Shown piece by piece: positions 1 to 8,740 of a stretch of 64,000 bases of DNA; positions within the stretch are counted from its first letter, which is position 1; each line of letters starts with the position of its first letter. The notes under the pieces were generated by a model. That model ran no database searches and was not told the DNA's origin. It saw only the letters and a program-made list of their open reading frames with translations. The translations under genes were made by a program, and so were the position numbers. The DNA lies in contig NZ_PHUG01000001.1 in NCBI RefSeq assembly GCF_002813325.1, positions 1,798,001 to 1,862,000 on the forward strand, read 5' to 3'. Origin of the DNA: Janthinobacterium sp. 64 (lineage in GTDB: Bacteria > Pseudomonadota > Gammaproteobacteria > Burkholderiales > Burkholderiaceae_D).

Positions 1-143
1 CGCATGGCCCGTTCCAGGCCGTGGCCATAGGCATTCGCCTTGACGACGGCCCACACCTTGGCGCCGCGGGCGCAGGCACGCGCGCGCGCCAGGTTGTGTT
101 GCATGGCATCGAGATGGATGGTGGCGATGAGGGGCCTGGGCAT
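1..143 (-). CDS. alr: Alanine racemase, N-terminal part (runs off the left edge)
   Basis: Only the first 47 codons are present; the rest lies beyond the left edge. They begin [17 protein letters not shown] and contain [11 protein letters not shown], the signature around the PLP-binding lysine (Lys35 here) of fold-type III alanine racemases. The enzyme interconverts L- and D-alanine for peptidoglycan in the cytoplasm. The start is the ATG at 141-143; lplT is transcribed divergently. The motif is visible directly; whether the gene is the biosynthetic alr or a catabolic dadX cannot be decided from this fragment. Confidence 0.9.
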   Translation of the reverse strand, partial: MPRPLIATIHLDAMQHNLARARACARGAKVWAVVKANAYGHGLERAM

Positions 144-329
144 ATGCGTCGTTCACGGCGGGTGGGAAAGCCGTATTTTACCGGATGCACAGTACGCCAG
201 CACTGCAGGCGCCCAAGGTCGTGTGCAGAGGACATCATTTATAAAATGCTCACATCTATGTGTATTTTTCTACGGCAGAAAAATTAAGCTTCACTTAGGC
301 AAGACTATGCAAAGCAGCCCCTGCCAAAC

Positions 330-359
330 TTGGGGTTTGCCGTTTTTTCGTGGTATAAA
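330..359 (+). promoter_or_regulatory. Candidate promoter of lplT, overlapping a small hairpin
   Basis: TTGGGG at 330-335 and TATAAA at 354-359 are spaced 18 bases apart and lie about 30 bases before the lplT start. The -35 half falls inside a weak bulged hairpin (323-340, GCCAAAC against GTTTGC) followed by six T at 343-348, which could instead be a short leader terminator. Read by eye only. Confidence 0.35.
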
Positions 360-390
360 GCAAGCCAGATATGATTTCAGGCAATCCAGA

Positions 391-1653
391 ATGAATCGTG
401 GTTTTTATACCATCATGGCGGCGCAGTTCTTTTCCTCGCTGGCAGATAACGCCCTCTTTTTTGTCGCCGTCGATTTATTGGTGTCCATGAAATCCCCGGC
501 GTGGATCACGCCGCTGCTCAAATTGTCGTTCGTGCTGTTTTACGTGCTGTTGGCCGCTTTTGTCGGCGCCTTCGCGGATGCATTGCCGAAAGGCAAGGTC
601 ATGTTCATCGCCAACATGGTCAAGATCTTCGGCTGTGCCCTCGTCTTCTTCCACGTGCATCCTTTGCTGGCCTACGCCGTCGTCGGCTTCGGCGCGGCCG
701 TGTATTCGCCCGCCAAGTACGGCATCCTGACGGAATTGCTGCCGCCGGAAAAACTGGTCGCGGCGAATGGCTGGATCGAAGGCTTGACCGTCACCTCCAT
801 CATCCTTGGCACCGTCATGGGCGGCGCGCTCGTCAGCGGCCACGTGTCCGACATGCTGCTATCCATCGACATCCCCCTGATCGATACAGGCATCACCAGC
901 AAGACGGAAGCGGCCTTGTGCGTGGTAGTCGGCATCTACGTGATGGCAACCCTGGCCAACCTGAAGATTCCCGACACTGGCTGCGTGTATGCGCACCAGG
1001 AACGCAACCCTATCAAACTGATCACCGATTTTGCCAATTGCTATTCCATCCTGTGGAAAGACAAGCTGGGCCAGATCACCCTGGCCGTGACGACCCTGTT
1101 CTGGGGCGCTGGCGCCACCTTGCAACTGATCGTGCTGGAATGGGCCAAGCAATCGCTGAACATGCCGTTCGACAAGGCGACCAGCCTGGTGGGCGTGGTC
1201 GCCATCGGCGTGGCCGCTGGCGCAGTGCTGTCGGCACGCTTCATTCCGCTGCGCAAATCGCTGACCGTCATACCGCTGGGCATCGCCATGGGCGTAATCG
1301 TCATGATGATGACGCAAGTGCACTCCGTATGGATCGCCTACCCGCTGCTGATACTGATCGGCGCCCTGTCCGGCTTCTTCGTCGTGCCAATGAATGCCCT
1401 GCTGCAACACCGCGGCCACGTGCTGATGAGCGCAGGTCACTCCATCGCCGTGCAGAACTTCAACGAAAACCTGTCGATTCTCACCATGCTGGCCGTGTAT
1501 TCGATCATGATCCGCCTGCACCTGCCGCTCAACATCATCATCACCCTGTTCGGCCTGTTCGTCGCCGGCACCATGTACATGATCATGCGCAGGCACAAGC
1601 TGAACCAGGCGGAGCACGACAATCTGTCTTTGATTGGCGAGCAGAAACACTAA
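391..1653 (+). CDS. lplT: Lysophospholipid transporter LplT (MFS)
   Basis: A 420-residue major-facilitator-type membrane protein starting MNRGFYTIMAAQFFSSLADN, which resembles the N-terminus of LplT. LplT flips lysophospholipids across the inner membrane for re-acylation. About ten to twelve hydrophobic segments are visible. The frame is open further upstream, but that part is not membrane-like, so ATG 391 is chosen, just after the candidate promoter. The E. coli partner acyltransferase Aas is not seen nearby. The gene diverges from alr and ends at a palindrome shared with the convergent DUF1853 gene. Confidence 0.88.
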   Translation: MNRGFYTIMAAQFFSSLADNALFFVAVDLLVSMKSPAWITPLLKLSFVLFYVLLAAFVGAFADALPKGKVMFIANMVKIFGCALVFFHVHPLLAYAVVGFGAAVYSPAKYGILTELLPPEKLVAANGWIEGLTVTSIILGTVMGGALVSGHVSDMLLSIDIPLIDTGITSKTEAALCVVVGIYVMATLANLKIPDTGCVYAHQERNPIKLITDFANCYSILWKDKLGQITLAVTTLFWGAGATLQLIVLEWAKQSLNMPFDKATSLVGVVAIGVAAGAVLSARFIPLRKSLTVIPLGIAMGVIVMMMTQVHSVWIAYPLLILIGALSGFFVVPMNALLQHRGHVLMSAGHSIAVQNFNENLSILTMLAVYSIMIRLHLPLNIIITLFGLFVAGTMYMIMRRHKLNQAEHDNLSLIGEQKH

Positions 1654-1656
1654 TTT

Positions 1657-1685
1657 TGGGGTCAGACCCGACGGGTCTGACCCCA
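1657..1685. repeat. Dispersed palindrome with GGGGTCAGACCC arms, copy 1
   Basis: Two perfect 13-base arms (1657-1669 and 1673-1685) around a 3-base loop GAC. It lies between the convergent ends of lplT and the DUF1853 gene, where it could serve as a bidirectional terminator. The same arms recur at 10591-10656 and 12777-12803, so it is a repeat family rather than a private terminator. Confidence 0.85.
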
Positions 1686-1688
1686 GCA

Positions 1689-2624
1689 TTACGCTGGTAG
1701 CGCGCCTGTTATCCGCCGCGCGGCAGCCTGCTCCGTCCAGTCATGCGGCACGACAAAACCGCGCGTGCGCTCCACTTCCCAGCCTTCGATAGTATCCACC
1801 GTGGCCACCATCACCGGTTGTGCCAGATCAAACAACTGCGCCCGCAAGGCATCCACGTCCAGCACCTCCACGTCGCGGCCCTTGAACGGCGCCAGCCATT
1901 GCAATCGGGGCAGCACGACGTAGCGCTGCTGCGGCAATTGTGCCGGCGTGCACCAGAAGCCATGCCCATGTTCCGGGGAAATACCGTCCATGGCGGGCGT
2001 CGCGTCTGCCGCATAAAACAGCCAGCCCTTGACCAGCGCCTGCGCCGCGCGCACGGGCTGCGACAGCAAGCTTTGCGCGGCCGGATGGCGTGACAAGGCC
2101 AATTGCTTGTCGATAATCTTGCACATCTTCAAGCCCAAGGTGTCGGCCAGATTCGGGCCGATCAGGTGGTTGAAGACGCCCGGATCGGGTGCGCCTTCGA
2201 GCAGGTAGAACTTGGTGGCAAATTCCCAGTGCAGCAACGCGTCACCCTCCGTCCCGTCACGCAGCAGGAAATCGAACTCGCCGACCGTGTCGTTGCGGTT
2301 CACCTGCACTTGCAAGCCATGCGCAGCGAGCACGCCGTGCTGCTCAAAATAAAAGGCCAGCAGCTTTTCAGCGTACAGGCCCAGGCGGGAATAGAATTTC
2401 GGCCCCAGCGCCGCATCGAGCGGCGACGGATCATCTTGCAGCGCCCCCAGCCATGCCGCCACGGCAGGCGTGACGGAAGGCAAGCTGGCAATGCGCCCGC
2501 CCCAGTGGGCGCTGGCGGGATCGAGCAAGTCGGGCGAGTCGAGCAGCCAGGCCAGCGCCCGCACCCGGGGGTGCGTCAGATGGCCCCAGCGGCGCTCGAA
2601 GCGGGCCTGAAAGCTGTCAAGCAC
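1689..2624 (-). CDS. DUF1853 family protein
   Basis: About 311 residues resembling the DUF1853 family, function unknown. The chosen start is GTG 2624, which overlaps the end of the upstream uracil-DNA glycosylase gene by 8 bases and removes an unlikely Arg/Cys-rich leader. The middle of the protein has GEFDFLLRDG and, about 10 residues later, HWEFATKFYL. This pattern recalls the acidic/E-x-K core of PD-(D/E)XK nucleases, but that is inference and the spacing is not canonical. It is the last gene of the overlapped tsaB-rimI-UDG-DUF1853 operon, so a nucleic-acid-related role is possible but unproven. Confidence 0.75.
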   Translation of the reverse strand: MLDSFQARFERRWGHLTHPRVRALAWLLDSPDLLDPASAHWGGRIASLPSVTPAVAAWLGALQDDPSPLDAALGPKFYSRLGLYAEKLLAFYFEQHGVLAAHGLQVQVNRNDTVGEFDFLLRDGTEGDALLHWEFATKFYLLEGAPDPGVFNHLIGPNLADTLGLKMCKIIDKQLALSRHPAAQSLLSQPVRAAQALVKGWLFYAADATPAMDGISPEHGHGFWCTPAQLPQQRYVVLPRLQWLAPFKGRDVEVLDVDALRAQLFDLAQPVMVATVDTIEGWEVERTRGFVVPHDWTEQAAARRITGALPA

Positions 2625-3486
2625 CGTGCGTGCTTTTCGCCAGGCACAGGTCGGCCCAGGCACGCGCCTTGGCCTTGCCCGTCCCATCCTGCAGCAACAT
2701 TTCCGGGTGGAAGGTCGCCACGACGGAGGCATTGCCCAGCTGGCGCACCGTGCCGCGCACGGGTTTTTCGCCGGGATTGATGCCGGCGGCGGCCATGGAA
2801 CCGAGGGTGACGATGGTGCGCGGCTGCAGCAGGGCCAGTTCGCGCTCGAAATACGGGCGGCAAGCGGCCGACTCCGATTCGGTGGGCAGGCGTTCCTGGC
2901 CCGCCTCGTCCAGCGGACGGCATTTCAGCAAGTGCGTGATGTACACGTCGCTGCCCGCATCGAGGTCGATGGCCTTGAGCATATTGTCGAGCAATTTGCC
3001 CTGCTCGCCCGGCAAGGCGCGCCCTTCGCGTTCTTCCAAACGCGACGGACTGCTGGCCAGCATCAGCCAATCACCGTGCCGATCGCCACGACCCATGACG
3101 ACGCCCTTGCGCGTCTTGCACAAGTCGCAGCGCGCGCACTTGGCGACGGCGGCCGTCAAGCCTTCCCAGTCGAGGGTGGCGATAGCGGCGTCGCTGAGCT
3201 GCTTCACTGGCGCGGGTGCGGGCGCATCGTCGAACCAGGCCGTGTCGTCAGGGACTGGCGTAGCGGCAACGGCGACAAATGCCTCGACTTCCACGACTTC
3301 CACCGCGGCAAGCACTTCGATCACGGGAGCAGGTGCAGGCGCAGCAACCTCGGCCACGGCCACGGCCACATCCATTTCCACGGCAGCCTCGACGGCGACG
3401 TCAACCGCCTCGGGCGCAACACCCTGGCGCAAGCGCCACAGGGGGCCGACGCCCATTTCATCGAGGAAAACGGCGCTGCGGCTCAT
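2617..3486 (-). CDS. Uracil-DNA glycosylase family 4/5-like protein with altered motif 1
   Basis: 289 residues. The N-terminal ~115 are Ala/Val/Pro-rich linker; the C-terminal half is a UDG-superfamily domain. Visible features are a CARCDLC cysteine motif, LLKCRP, a further Cys in ACRPYF (together the usual Fe-S ligands), and TFHPEMLL in the HPS-type motif position. The canonical GEAPG motif of family 4 reads ASSPSRLEEREG here, so glycosylase activity on uracil is uncertain. The ATG overlaps the rimI stop by 4 bases (ATGA), and the same operon carries DUF1853. Family membership is clear; catalytic competence is not. Confidence 0.8.
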   Translation of the reverse strand: MSRSAVFLDEMGVGPLWRLRQGVAPEAVDVAVEAAVEMDVAVAVAEVAAPAPAPVIEVLAAVEVVEVEAFVAVAATPVPDDTAWFDDAPAPAPVKQLSDAAIATLDWEGLTAAVAKCARCDLCKTRKGVVMGRGDRHGDWLMLASSPSRLEEREGRALPGEQGKLLDNMLKAIDLDAGSDVYITHLLKCRPLDEAGQERLPTESESAACRPYFERELALLQPRTIVTLGSMAAAGINPGEKPVRGTVRQLGNASVVATFHPEMLLQDGTGKAKARAWADLCLAKSTHGA

Positions 3487-3974
3487 AAGGTATAACGCAT
3501 CACGATGGCGTCCTCACGTTGCGAATTGGCGGCAGGATAATATCCCTTGCGCCGGCCGATCTGTTCAAATCCATAGCGCTGGTAAATGTCGAGCGCGCGC
3601 ACGTTGGACGGGCGCACTTCCAGCAGCATCGATTCCATGCCCAGCTGGCGCGCGCAGGCGCAGGACTGGTTCAGCAGGAAGCGGCCCAGTCCCTGACCCT
3701 GGATGGCGCCCTCAACGGCCACGTTGAGCAAGTGCGCCTCGTCGACCACCAGCATCAGCAAGAAGTAGCCAAGCAGGGTGCCATCCACCTCGCGCAAGAC
3801 CCAGGCCGGATAGCCGCTCTTGAGGGAATCGACAAAGTTGCCATGCGTCCAAGGATGCGGATACACGCGCTGCTCCAGCGCCAGCACCTCAGCCAGGTCC
3901 GCCTCACGCATCGGCTGATAGTCAAGGCGCAGCAAGTCCCAGCCGGCAGCACTGTCCTGGCCCTGCTCCATCAT
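3483..3974 (-). CDS. rimI: Ribosomal protein bS18 alanine N-acetyltransferase RimI
   Basis: 163-residue GNAT acetyltransferase. The acetyl-CoA loop QGQGLGRFLL and the C-terminal motif EVRPSNVRALDIYQRYGFE followed by GRRKGYYP are typical of RimI, which acetylates the N-terminal alanine of ribosomal protein S18. The first ATG (3972-3974) overlaps the tsaB stop in the sequence ATGA, and its own stop overlaps the UDG start, so translation is probably coupled along the operon. Adjacency to tsaB is the usual arrangement and supports the assignment. Confidence 0.93.
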   Translation of the reverse strand: MMEQGQDSAAGWDLLRLDYQPMREADLAEVLALEQRVYPHPWTHGNFVDSLKSGYPAWVLREVDGTLLGYFLLMLVVDEAHLLNVAVEGAIQGQGLGRFLLNQSCACARQLGMESMLLEVRPSNVRALDIYQRYGFEQIGRRKGYYPAANSQREDAIVMRYTL

Positions 3975-4696
3975 TGTGCCGACTCCGCAGCGGCCTTGGC
4001 CAGTTGCATCTCGTGCCGTTCCGCGCTCGTGTAAGCGATCTTGTTGCGCAAATACAAAGGCTGCGCCTCGGCCGCCGTCACGCACTGGCCGGTCGCAAAG
4101 GCGATGCGCGCCAGCTGCGCCACTTGCACGGCGTGCGGCATGATGGCGGCGTCCGCGCTGGCGGCGCACGGCAGCGCGGCCAGGGCGTCGGCATAGGCGC
4201 CAAAGCCGTTGCCGCAACCGGTGACCTCGCCTTGCGGCGCCACGCCGGCCGGCGCGCTCAGGGCAGGCGGCGCAACAATCTGCAAGCCATCCCGATAATC
4301 ATATTGCGCCCAGTACACTTCGCCCATGCGGGCGTCGAGCACGGTCACGATGCGTTGCGCGCCATGCTGCTGGTGGCACGCGAGCGCCATGGCGTCGAGG
4401 GTGACGACGGGCACGACGGGCAGACTGGCGCCATACGCCAGGCCTTGCGCGATGCCGCAAGCCGTGCGCACGCCCGTAAACGAGCCGGGGCCTGAGCCGT
4501 AGGCGATGGCGTCGACGTCCGCCAGAGTCACGCCCGCTTCGGCCAGCAATTCCTGCACCATGGGCAGGATGGACTGGGAATGGGTGCGCACGCCCGACGA
4601 GGCGCGGGACAGGACGACATCGCCGCGCAGCAAGGCGCAGGAGGCGAGTTCGGACGACGTTTCAATAGCAAGCAGGGTGGGAAGTAAGGTAGACAT
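3971..4696 (-). CDS. tsaB: tRNA threonylcarbamoyladenosine biosynthesis protein TsaB
   Basis: 241 residues starting MSTLLPTLLAIETSS, the ASKHA-fold N-terminus of TsaB, with YGSGPGSFTGVRTACGIAQG in the expected position. TsaB is the dimerisation partner of TsaD in the complex that makes t6A37 on ANN-decoding tRNAs. E. coli TsaB is of similar length (231). It is the first gene of the minus-strand operon and is divergent from dapC; the 186-base gap between them holds the promoters. Confidence 0.93.
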   Translation of the reverse strand: MSTLLPTLLAIETSSELASCALLRGDVVLSRASSGVRTHSQSILPMVQELLAEAGVTLADVDAIAYGSGPGSFTGVRTACGIAQGLAYGASLPVVPVVTLDAMALACHQQHGAQRIVTVLDARMGEVYWAQYDYRDGLQIVAPPALSAPAGVAPQGEVTGCGNGFGAYADALAALPCAASADAAIMPHAVQVAQLARIAFATGQCVTAAEAQPLYLRNKIAYTSAERHEMQLAKAAAESAQ

Positions 4697-4782
4697 AGCG
4701 TATTTTACCTTGCCAGGCCCGGAAGCGGCACGCCGTGCCGGTCAACAACAGCCCACTTGCACAGCCCGTGCGCGAGGACGGC

Positions 4783-4788
4783 TATAAT
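4783..4788 (+). promoter_or_regulatory. Candidate -10 box upstream of dapC
   Basis: A perfect TATAAT lies 95 bases before the dapC GTG start in the tsaB/dapC divergent region. A possible -35, TTGCAC at 4757-4762, is 20 bases away, longer than ideal, so only the -10 is proposed. Confidence 0.4.
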
Positions 4789-4882
4789 AAAAGGCTAAGC
4801 TGATTGCTTGACCGGCGTCATTGCGCCATGCCTGGCAATCCATACGCGACACTATCACCCCACTCTTGCCCTGGTCCGCTCC

Positions 4883-6112
4883 GTGAATCCACTTCTTGCC
4901 AAACTGCAACCATATCCATTCGAAAAGCTGCGCCAGCTGTTTGCCGGCGTGACGGTCAATCCCGAGTATGCGCCCATCAGCCTGGGCATGGGCGAACCCA
5001 AGCATCCGACGCCAGCGTTCATCGAGCAGGCCTTGGTCGACAATATCCACGGCCTGGCCAGCTATCCGACCACCATCGGTTCGGAAGCCTTGCGTACCGC
5101 CATCGCCGGCTGGCTGGAACGCCGCTATGGCATCCCCACGCTCAATCCTGCCACGCAAATCCTGCCCGTGAACGGTTCGCGCGAAGCGCTGTTTGCGCTG
5201 GCGCAAACGGTGATCGATCCGTCGGCCGGTTCGCTCGTGATCAGCCCGAACCCGTTTTACCAGATCTATGAAGGCGCGGCCTACCTGGCCGGCGCGGAAC
5301 CGTATTTCGTCAATTCCGACCCGGCGCGCAACTTCGGCTGCGACTACGACAGCGTACCGGCCAGCGTGTGGGAAAAGGTCAAGCTGCTGTTCCTGTGTTC
5401 GCCCGGCAACCCGACGGGCGCCGTGCTCACCTTGACGGACTGGGAACATCTGTTCGCGCTGTCCGAACGCTATGATTTCGTCATCGCCGCCGACGAGTGC
5501 TATTCCGAGATCTACCACGGCGACACGCCCCCGCTGGGCGCGCTGCAGGCGGCGCACATGCTGGGCCTGTCCACGATCGAACGTCCGTATGCGCGCCTGG
5601 TGGTGTTTTCCAGCCTGTCGAAGCGCTCAAACGTGCCGGGCATGCGCTCGGGCTTTGTCGCCGGCGATGCCGAAGTGCTGAAAAAATTCCTGCTCTACCG
5701 AACCTACCACGGCGGCGCCATGAGCCCTGCCGTGCAGGCGGCCTCCGTCGCGGCCTGGAACGACGAAACCCATGTCGAGGAAAATCGCGCCAAGTACCGC
5801 GCCAAGTTCGACGCCATCACGCCGCTGTTGCAAGCGGTGATGGACGTGCAATTGCCAGACGCCGGCTTCTACCTGTGGGCCGACGTCAGCCGCACGGGAC
5901 TGTCCGACACCGAATTCGCGCAACGCCTGTACGCCGAATATAATGTCACGGTATTGCCTGGCAGCTACCTGGCGCGCGACGCGCACGGCATCAATCCGGG
6001 CCGCAACCGCATCCGCATGGCCCTGGTGGCCGAAACGGCCGAAGGGCTGGAAGCCGCACTGCGCATAGTAAAATTCTGCCAGCAGCTTTCCGCATCCGCA
6101 TCAACCAACTAA
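4883..6112 (+). CDS. dapC: Succinyldiaminopimelate transaminase DapC
   Basis: About 409 residues, fold-type I PLP aminotransferase. It catalyses the transamination between N-succinyl-2-amino-6-oxopimelate and N-succinyl-diaminopimelate. The PLP lysine is Lys247 in SSLSKRSNVPGMRSG; NPTGA and ADECYSE are the usual cofactor-contact motifs. The GTG at 4883 gives the conserved N-terminus MNPLLAKLQPYPFEKL; the longer frame from 4808 adds 25 unlikely residues. dapD begins 16 bases after its stop, so the two are an operon for consecutive lysine-pathway steps. Confidence 0.93.
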   Translation: MNPLLAKLQPYPFEKLRQLFAGVTVNPEYAPISLGMGEPKHPTPAFIEQALVDNIHGLASYPTTIGSEALRTAIAGWLERRYGIPTLNPATQILPVNGSREALFALAQTVIDPSAGSLVISPNPFYQIYEGAAYLAGAEPYFVNSDPARNFGCDYDSVPASVWEKVKLLFLCSPGNPTGAVLTLTDWEHLFALSERYDFVIAADECYSEIYHGDTPPLGALQAAHMLGLSTIERPYARLVVFSSLSKRSNVPGMRSGFVAGDAEVLKKFLLYRTYHGGAMSPAVQAASVAAWNDETHVEENRAKYRAKFDAITPLLQAVMDVQLPDAGFYLWADVSRTGLSDTEFAQRLYAEYNVTVLPGSYLARDAHGINPGRNRIRMALVAETAEGLEAALRIVKFCQQLSASASTN

Positions 6113-6128
6113 TTAATAAGACATCATC

Positions 6129-6956
6129 ATGAGCCAACAACTGCAAACCATCATCGACCAGGCCTGGGAAAACCGCGCCGAGATCAATCCGCGCAACGGC
6201 ACGGCCGAACTGCGCGACGCCGTCTCCCACGTCATCAATGGCCTGGATAATGGCAGCATCCGCGTGGCGGAAAAAACCTCGGGCGACTGGGTCGTCAACC
6301 AGTGGGTCAAGAAAGCCGTGCTGCTGTCGTTCCGCCTGGAAGACAACGTCGTCCTGCCGTCCGACGGCACGATGCAGTTCTACGACAAGGTCCCGACCAA
6401 GTTCGCCAACTACACGGCCGAAGACTTCGCCAAGGGCGGTTTCCGCGTGGTGCCGCCAGCCGTTGCCCGCCGCGGCAGCTTCATCGCCAAGAACGTCGTG
6501 CTGATGCCGTCCTACGTCAACATCGGCGCCTACGTCGATGAAGGCGCCATGGTCGACACCTGGGCCACCGTCGGTTCGTGCGCGCAGATCGGCAAGAACG
6601 TCCACCTGTCCGGCGGCGTCGGCATCGGCGGCGTGCTGGAACCTATGCAAGCGAACCCGACCATCATCGAAGACAACTGCTTCATCGGCGCCCGTTCGGA
6701 AATCGTCGAAGGCGTGATCGTCGAAGAAAACTCGGTCATCTCGATGGGCGTCTACATCGGCCAGTCGACCAAGATCTACGACCGCGCCACGGGCGAAGTG
6801 ACCTACGGTCGCGTGCCAGCCGGCTCCGTCGTGGTCTCGGGCAACCTGCCTTCGGAAGACGGCAAGTACTCGCTGTACTGCGCCGTGATCGTCAAGCGCG
6901 TGGATGCAAAAACCCGCGCAAAAACGGGCATCAACGAACTCCTGCGCGGCATTTAA
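6129..6956 (+). CDS. dapD: Tetrahydrodipicolinate N-succinyltransferase DapD
   Basis: 275 residues, the normal length. DapD transfers succinyl from succinyl-CoA to tetrahydrodipicolinate, the committed step of the succinylase branch. The N-terminal helical part is followed by hexapeptide repeats of a left-handed beta-helix (for example [20 protein letters not shown] and [11 protein letters not shown]), which forms the trimeric transferase. It lies 16 bases downstream of dapC and is followed by a strong intrinsic terminator. Confidence 0.96.
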   Translation: MSQQLQTIIDQAWENRAEINPRNGTAELRDAVSHVINGLDNGSIRVAEKTSGDWVVNQWVKKAVLLSFRLEDNVVLPSDGTMQFYDKVPTKFANYTAEDFAKGGFRVVPPAVARRGSFIAKNVVLMPSYVNIGAYVDEGAMVDTWATVGSCAQIGKNVHLSGGVGIGGVLEPMQANPTIIEDNCFIGARSEIVEGVIVEENSVISMGVYIGQSTKIYDRATGEVTYGRVPAGSVVVSGNLPSEDGKYSLYCAVIVKRVDAKTRAKTGINELLRGI

Positions 6957-6987
6957 TCAGCGCGCTGTAACGCATTCGCAAGACCTG

Positions 6988-7014
6988 AATGTCCCGCTTC
7001 GGCGGGACATTTTC
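6988..7014 (+). terminator. Intrinsic terminator after dapD
   Basis: A perfect 10-base stem AATGTCCCGC / GCGGGACATT with a TTCG tetraloop (6988-7011), followed by TTT. It closes the dapC-dapD transcript 31 bases after the dapD stop and separates it from the FAD monooxygenase. Confidence 0.85.
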
Positions 7015-7077
7015 ATTTCCAGCTAGTAACTTCAATCGTCGCGCAGCCATCGCCCATCCTGCCCTATACTGGATGGC

Positions 7078-8625
7078 ATGAATACACCTCCCGTATTGAT
7101 CGTCGGCGCCGGTCCTACCGGCCTCATGCTTGCCTTGCGCCTGGCGCGCCATGGCGTCGATTGCCGCATCATCGATAAAAACAGCGGGCCGGGCCAGGCG
7201 TCGCGGGCCATGGCCGTGCATGCGCGCACCCTGGAGTTTTACCAGCAGCTGGGCTTTGCCGATGAACTCGTCAGCCTGGGCATCAAGATCAATGCCATGC
7301 ACATCCATGAAGGCGGCGAGGAGCTGGTGAAACTGGCGCTGGGCGAGATCGGCGAAGGGCTGAGCCCCTACCCTTTTGTGCTGAGCCTGCCGCAGGACGA
7401 GCATGAACGCTTCCTGATCAGCAAGCTGGCGGCGGCCGGCGTGCACGTGGAATGGAACGTCGCGCTGGACCTGTGGACGCAGGACGATAGCGAAGTGCAA
7501 GCCATTCTGCTGAAAGACGGCGAACGTCAATATTGCACGTTTAACTACATTTGCGGCTGCGACGGCGCGCGCAGCAAGGTGCGCGAGATCGCCGGCTTTG
7601 AATTCTCCGGCGGCACCTACGACCACCTGTATTACGTGGCCGACGCGCAAGTGGCGGGCAAGAACACGGATTTGCACGCCCACCTGGGCGCGAATTCGTT
7701 TGCGCTGATGCTGCCCGTGCGCACCAGCGGCATGCAGCGCCTGATCGGCATCCTGCCCGACCGCCCCGATGGCGCGCCGGCACCCGTGTTTGACGATGTG
7801 CGCGAACAGGTACAAACCCTCCTGGGCATTCAGGTCGAGCAGGTGAACTGGTTTTCCACCTATAAAGTCCACCACCGCGTGGCGACGCAGTTCCGCGAGC
7901 GGCGCTGTTTCATCCTCGGCGATGCGGCCCATTTGCACAGCCCCGTGGGCGGCCAGGGCATGAATACGGGGCTGGGCGACGCCGTCAACCTGGCCTGGAA
8001 ACTGGCGCAAAAGCTGCGCGGACAAAGCAACGACGCCCTGCTCGACACCTATGAAAGCGAGCGCATCGTGTTTGCCCGCAAGCTTGTCGCCACCACCGAC
8101 CGCGCCTTCCAGGCCATCGTCGCACAGGGAATCGCCGGGCAATTCCTGCGGCGCTGGCTGGTGCCCCATGCGCTGCCTTTCCTGTCGGGCTTCGCGCGGG
8201 CGCGCCGTTTGCTGTTCCAGACCGTGTCGCAGATCCAGATCAGCTATGAAGACAGCGCCCTCTCTGCGGGCCACGCGGAATACCTGCGCGGCGGCGACCG
8301 CCTGCCCTGGTTCTCGGACGGCACGCAAGACAATTTCACGGCCCTGCGCAGCATGGATTGGCAATTGCACATCTATGGCGAGCCGGCGCCCGAACTGCTG
8401 GACGAAGCACGCGTGCTGAAACTGCCCGTGCATTGCTACACCTACAACGTGGCGGCCAAGCTGGCCGGCCTGGGCCGCGACGCGGCCTACCTGGTGCGCC
8501 CCGACGGCCACATCGCGCTGGCCCTGCACCTGCAGGAAAGCGGCGCCCTGCGTGCCCTGGCCTTGCGACTGGGCATGCATTTCGGTCCGGCGGAGACAGG
8601 CAAGGCGGCGCCAAGGCCTGTGTAA
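7078..8625 (+). CDS. FAD-dependent aromatic-ring-type monooxygenase (class A, PheA/TfdB-like)
   Basis: 515 residues with the three hallmarks of class A flavin hydroxylases: the dinucleotide-binding VGAGPTGL near the N-terminus, the DG motif CDGARSKVR, and the GD motif GDAAHLHSPVGGQGMNTG. The C-terminal ~130 residues resemble the degraded thioredoxin-like domain of phenol hydroxylase relatives, ending in an RPDGHIAL segment. The substrate cannot be told. It is a single gene between dapD and a toxin-antitoxin pair, so it is not obviously part of a catabolic operon and may be a cargo insertion in the dap cluster. Confidence 0.85.
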   Translation: MNTPPVLIVGAGPTGLMLALRLARHGVDCRIIDKNSGPGQASRAMAVHARTLEFYQQLGFADELVSLGIKINAMHIHEGGEELVKLALGEIGEGLSPYPFVLSLPQDEHERFLISKLAAAGVHVEWNVALDLWTQDDSEVQAILLKDGERQYCTFNYICGCDGARSKVREIAGFEFSGGTYDHLYYVADAQVAGKNTDLHAHLGANSFALMLPVRTSGMQRLIGILPDRPDGAPAPVFDDVREQVQTLLGIQVEQVNWFSTYKVHHRVATQFRERRCFILGDAAHLHSPVGGQGMNTGLGDAVNLAWKLAQKLRGQSNDALLDTYESERIVFARKLVATTDRAFQAIVAQGIAGQFLRRWLVPHALPFLSGFARARRLLFQTVSQIQISYEDSALSAGHAEYLRGGDRLPWFSDGTQDNFTALRSMDWQLHIYGEPAPELLDEARVLKLPVHCYTYNVAAKLAGLGRDAAYLVRPDGHIALALHLQESGALRALALRLGMHFGPAETGKAAPRPV

Positions 8626-8740
8626 GAAACAAGGCAGCAGATTTGTGCTGCATCAAGGCGGATAGATTAAATTTCCTTGCTTTGTTTGCTTTGTTTGACT
8701 TCGTGTCCTATGCTGAAACATGCGTTTCAAGGAGACAGCC

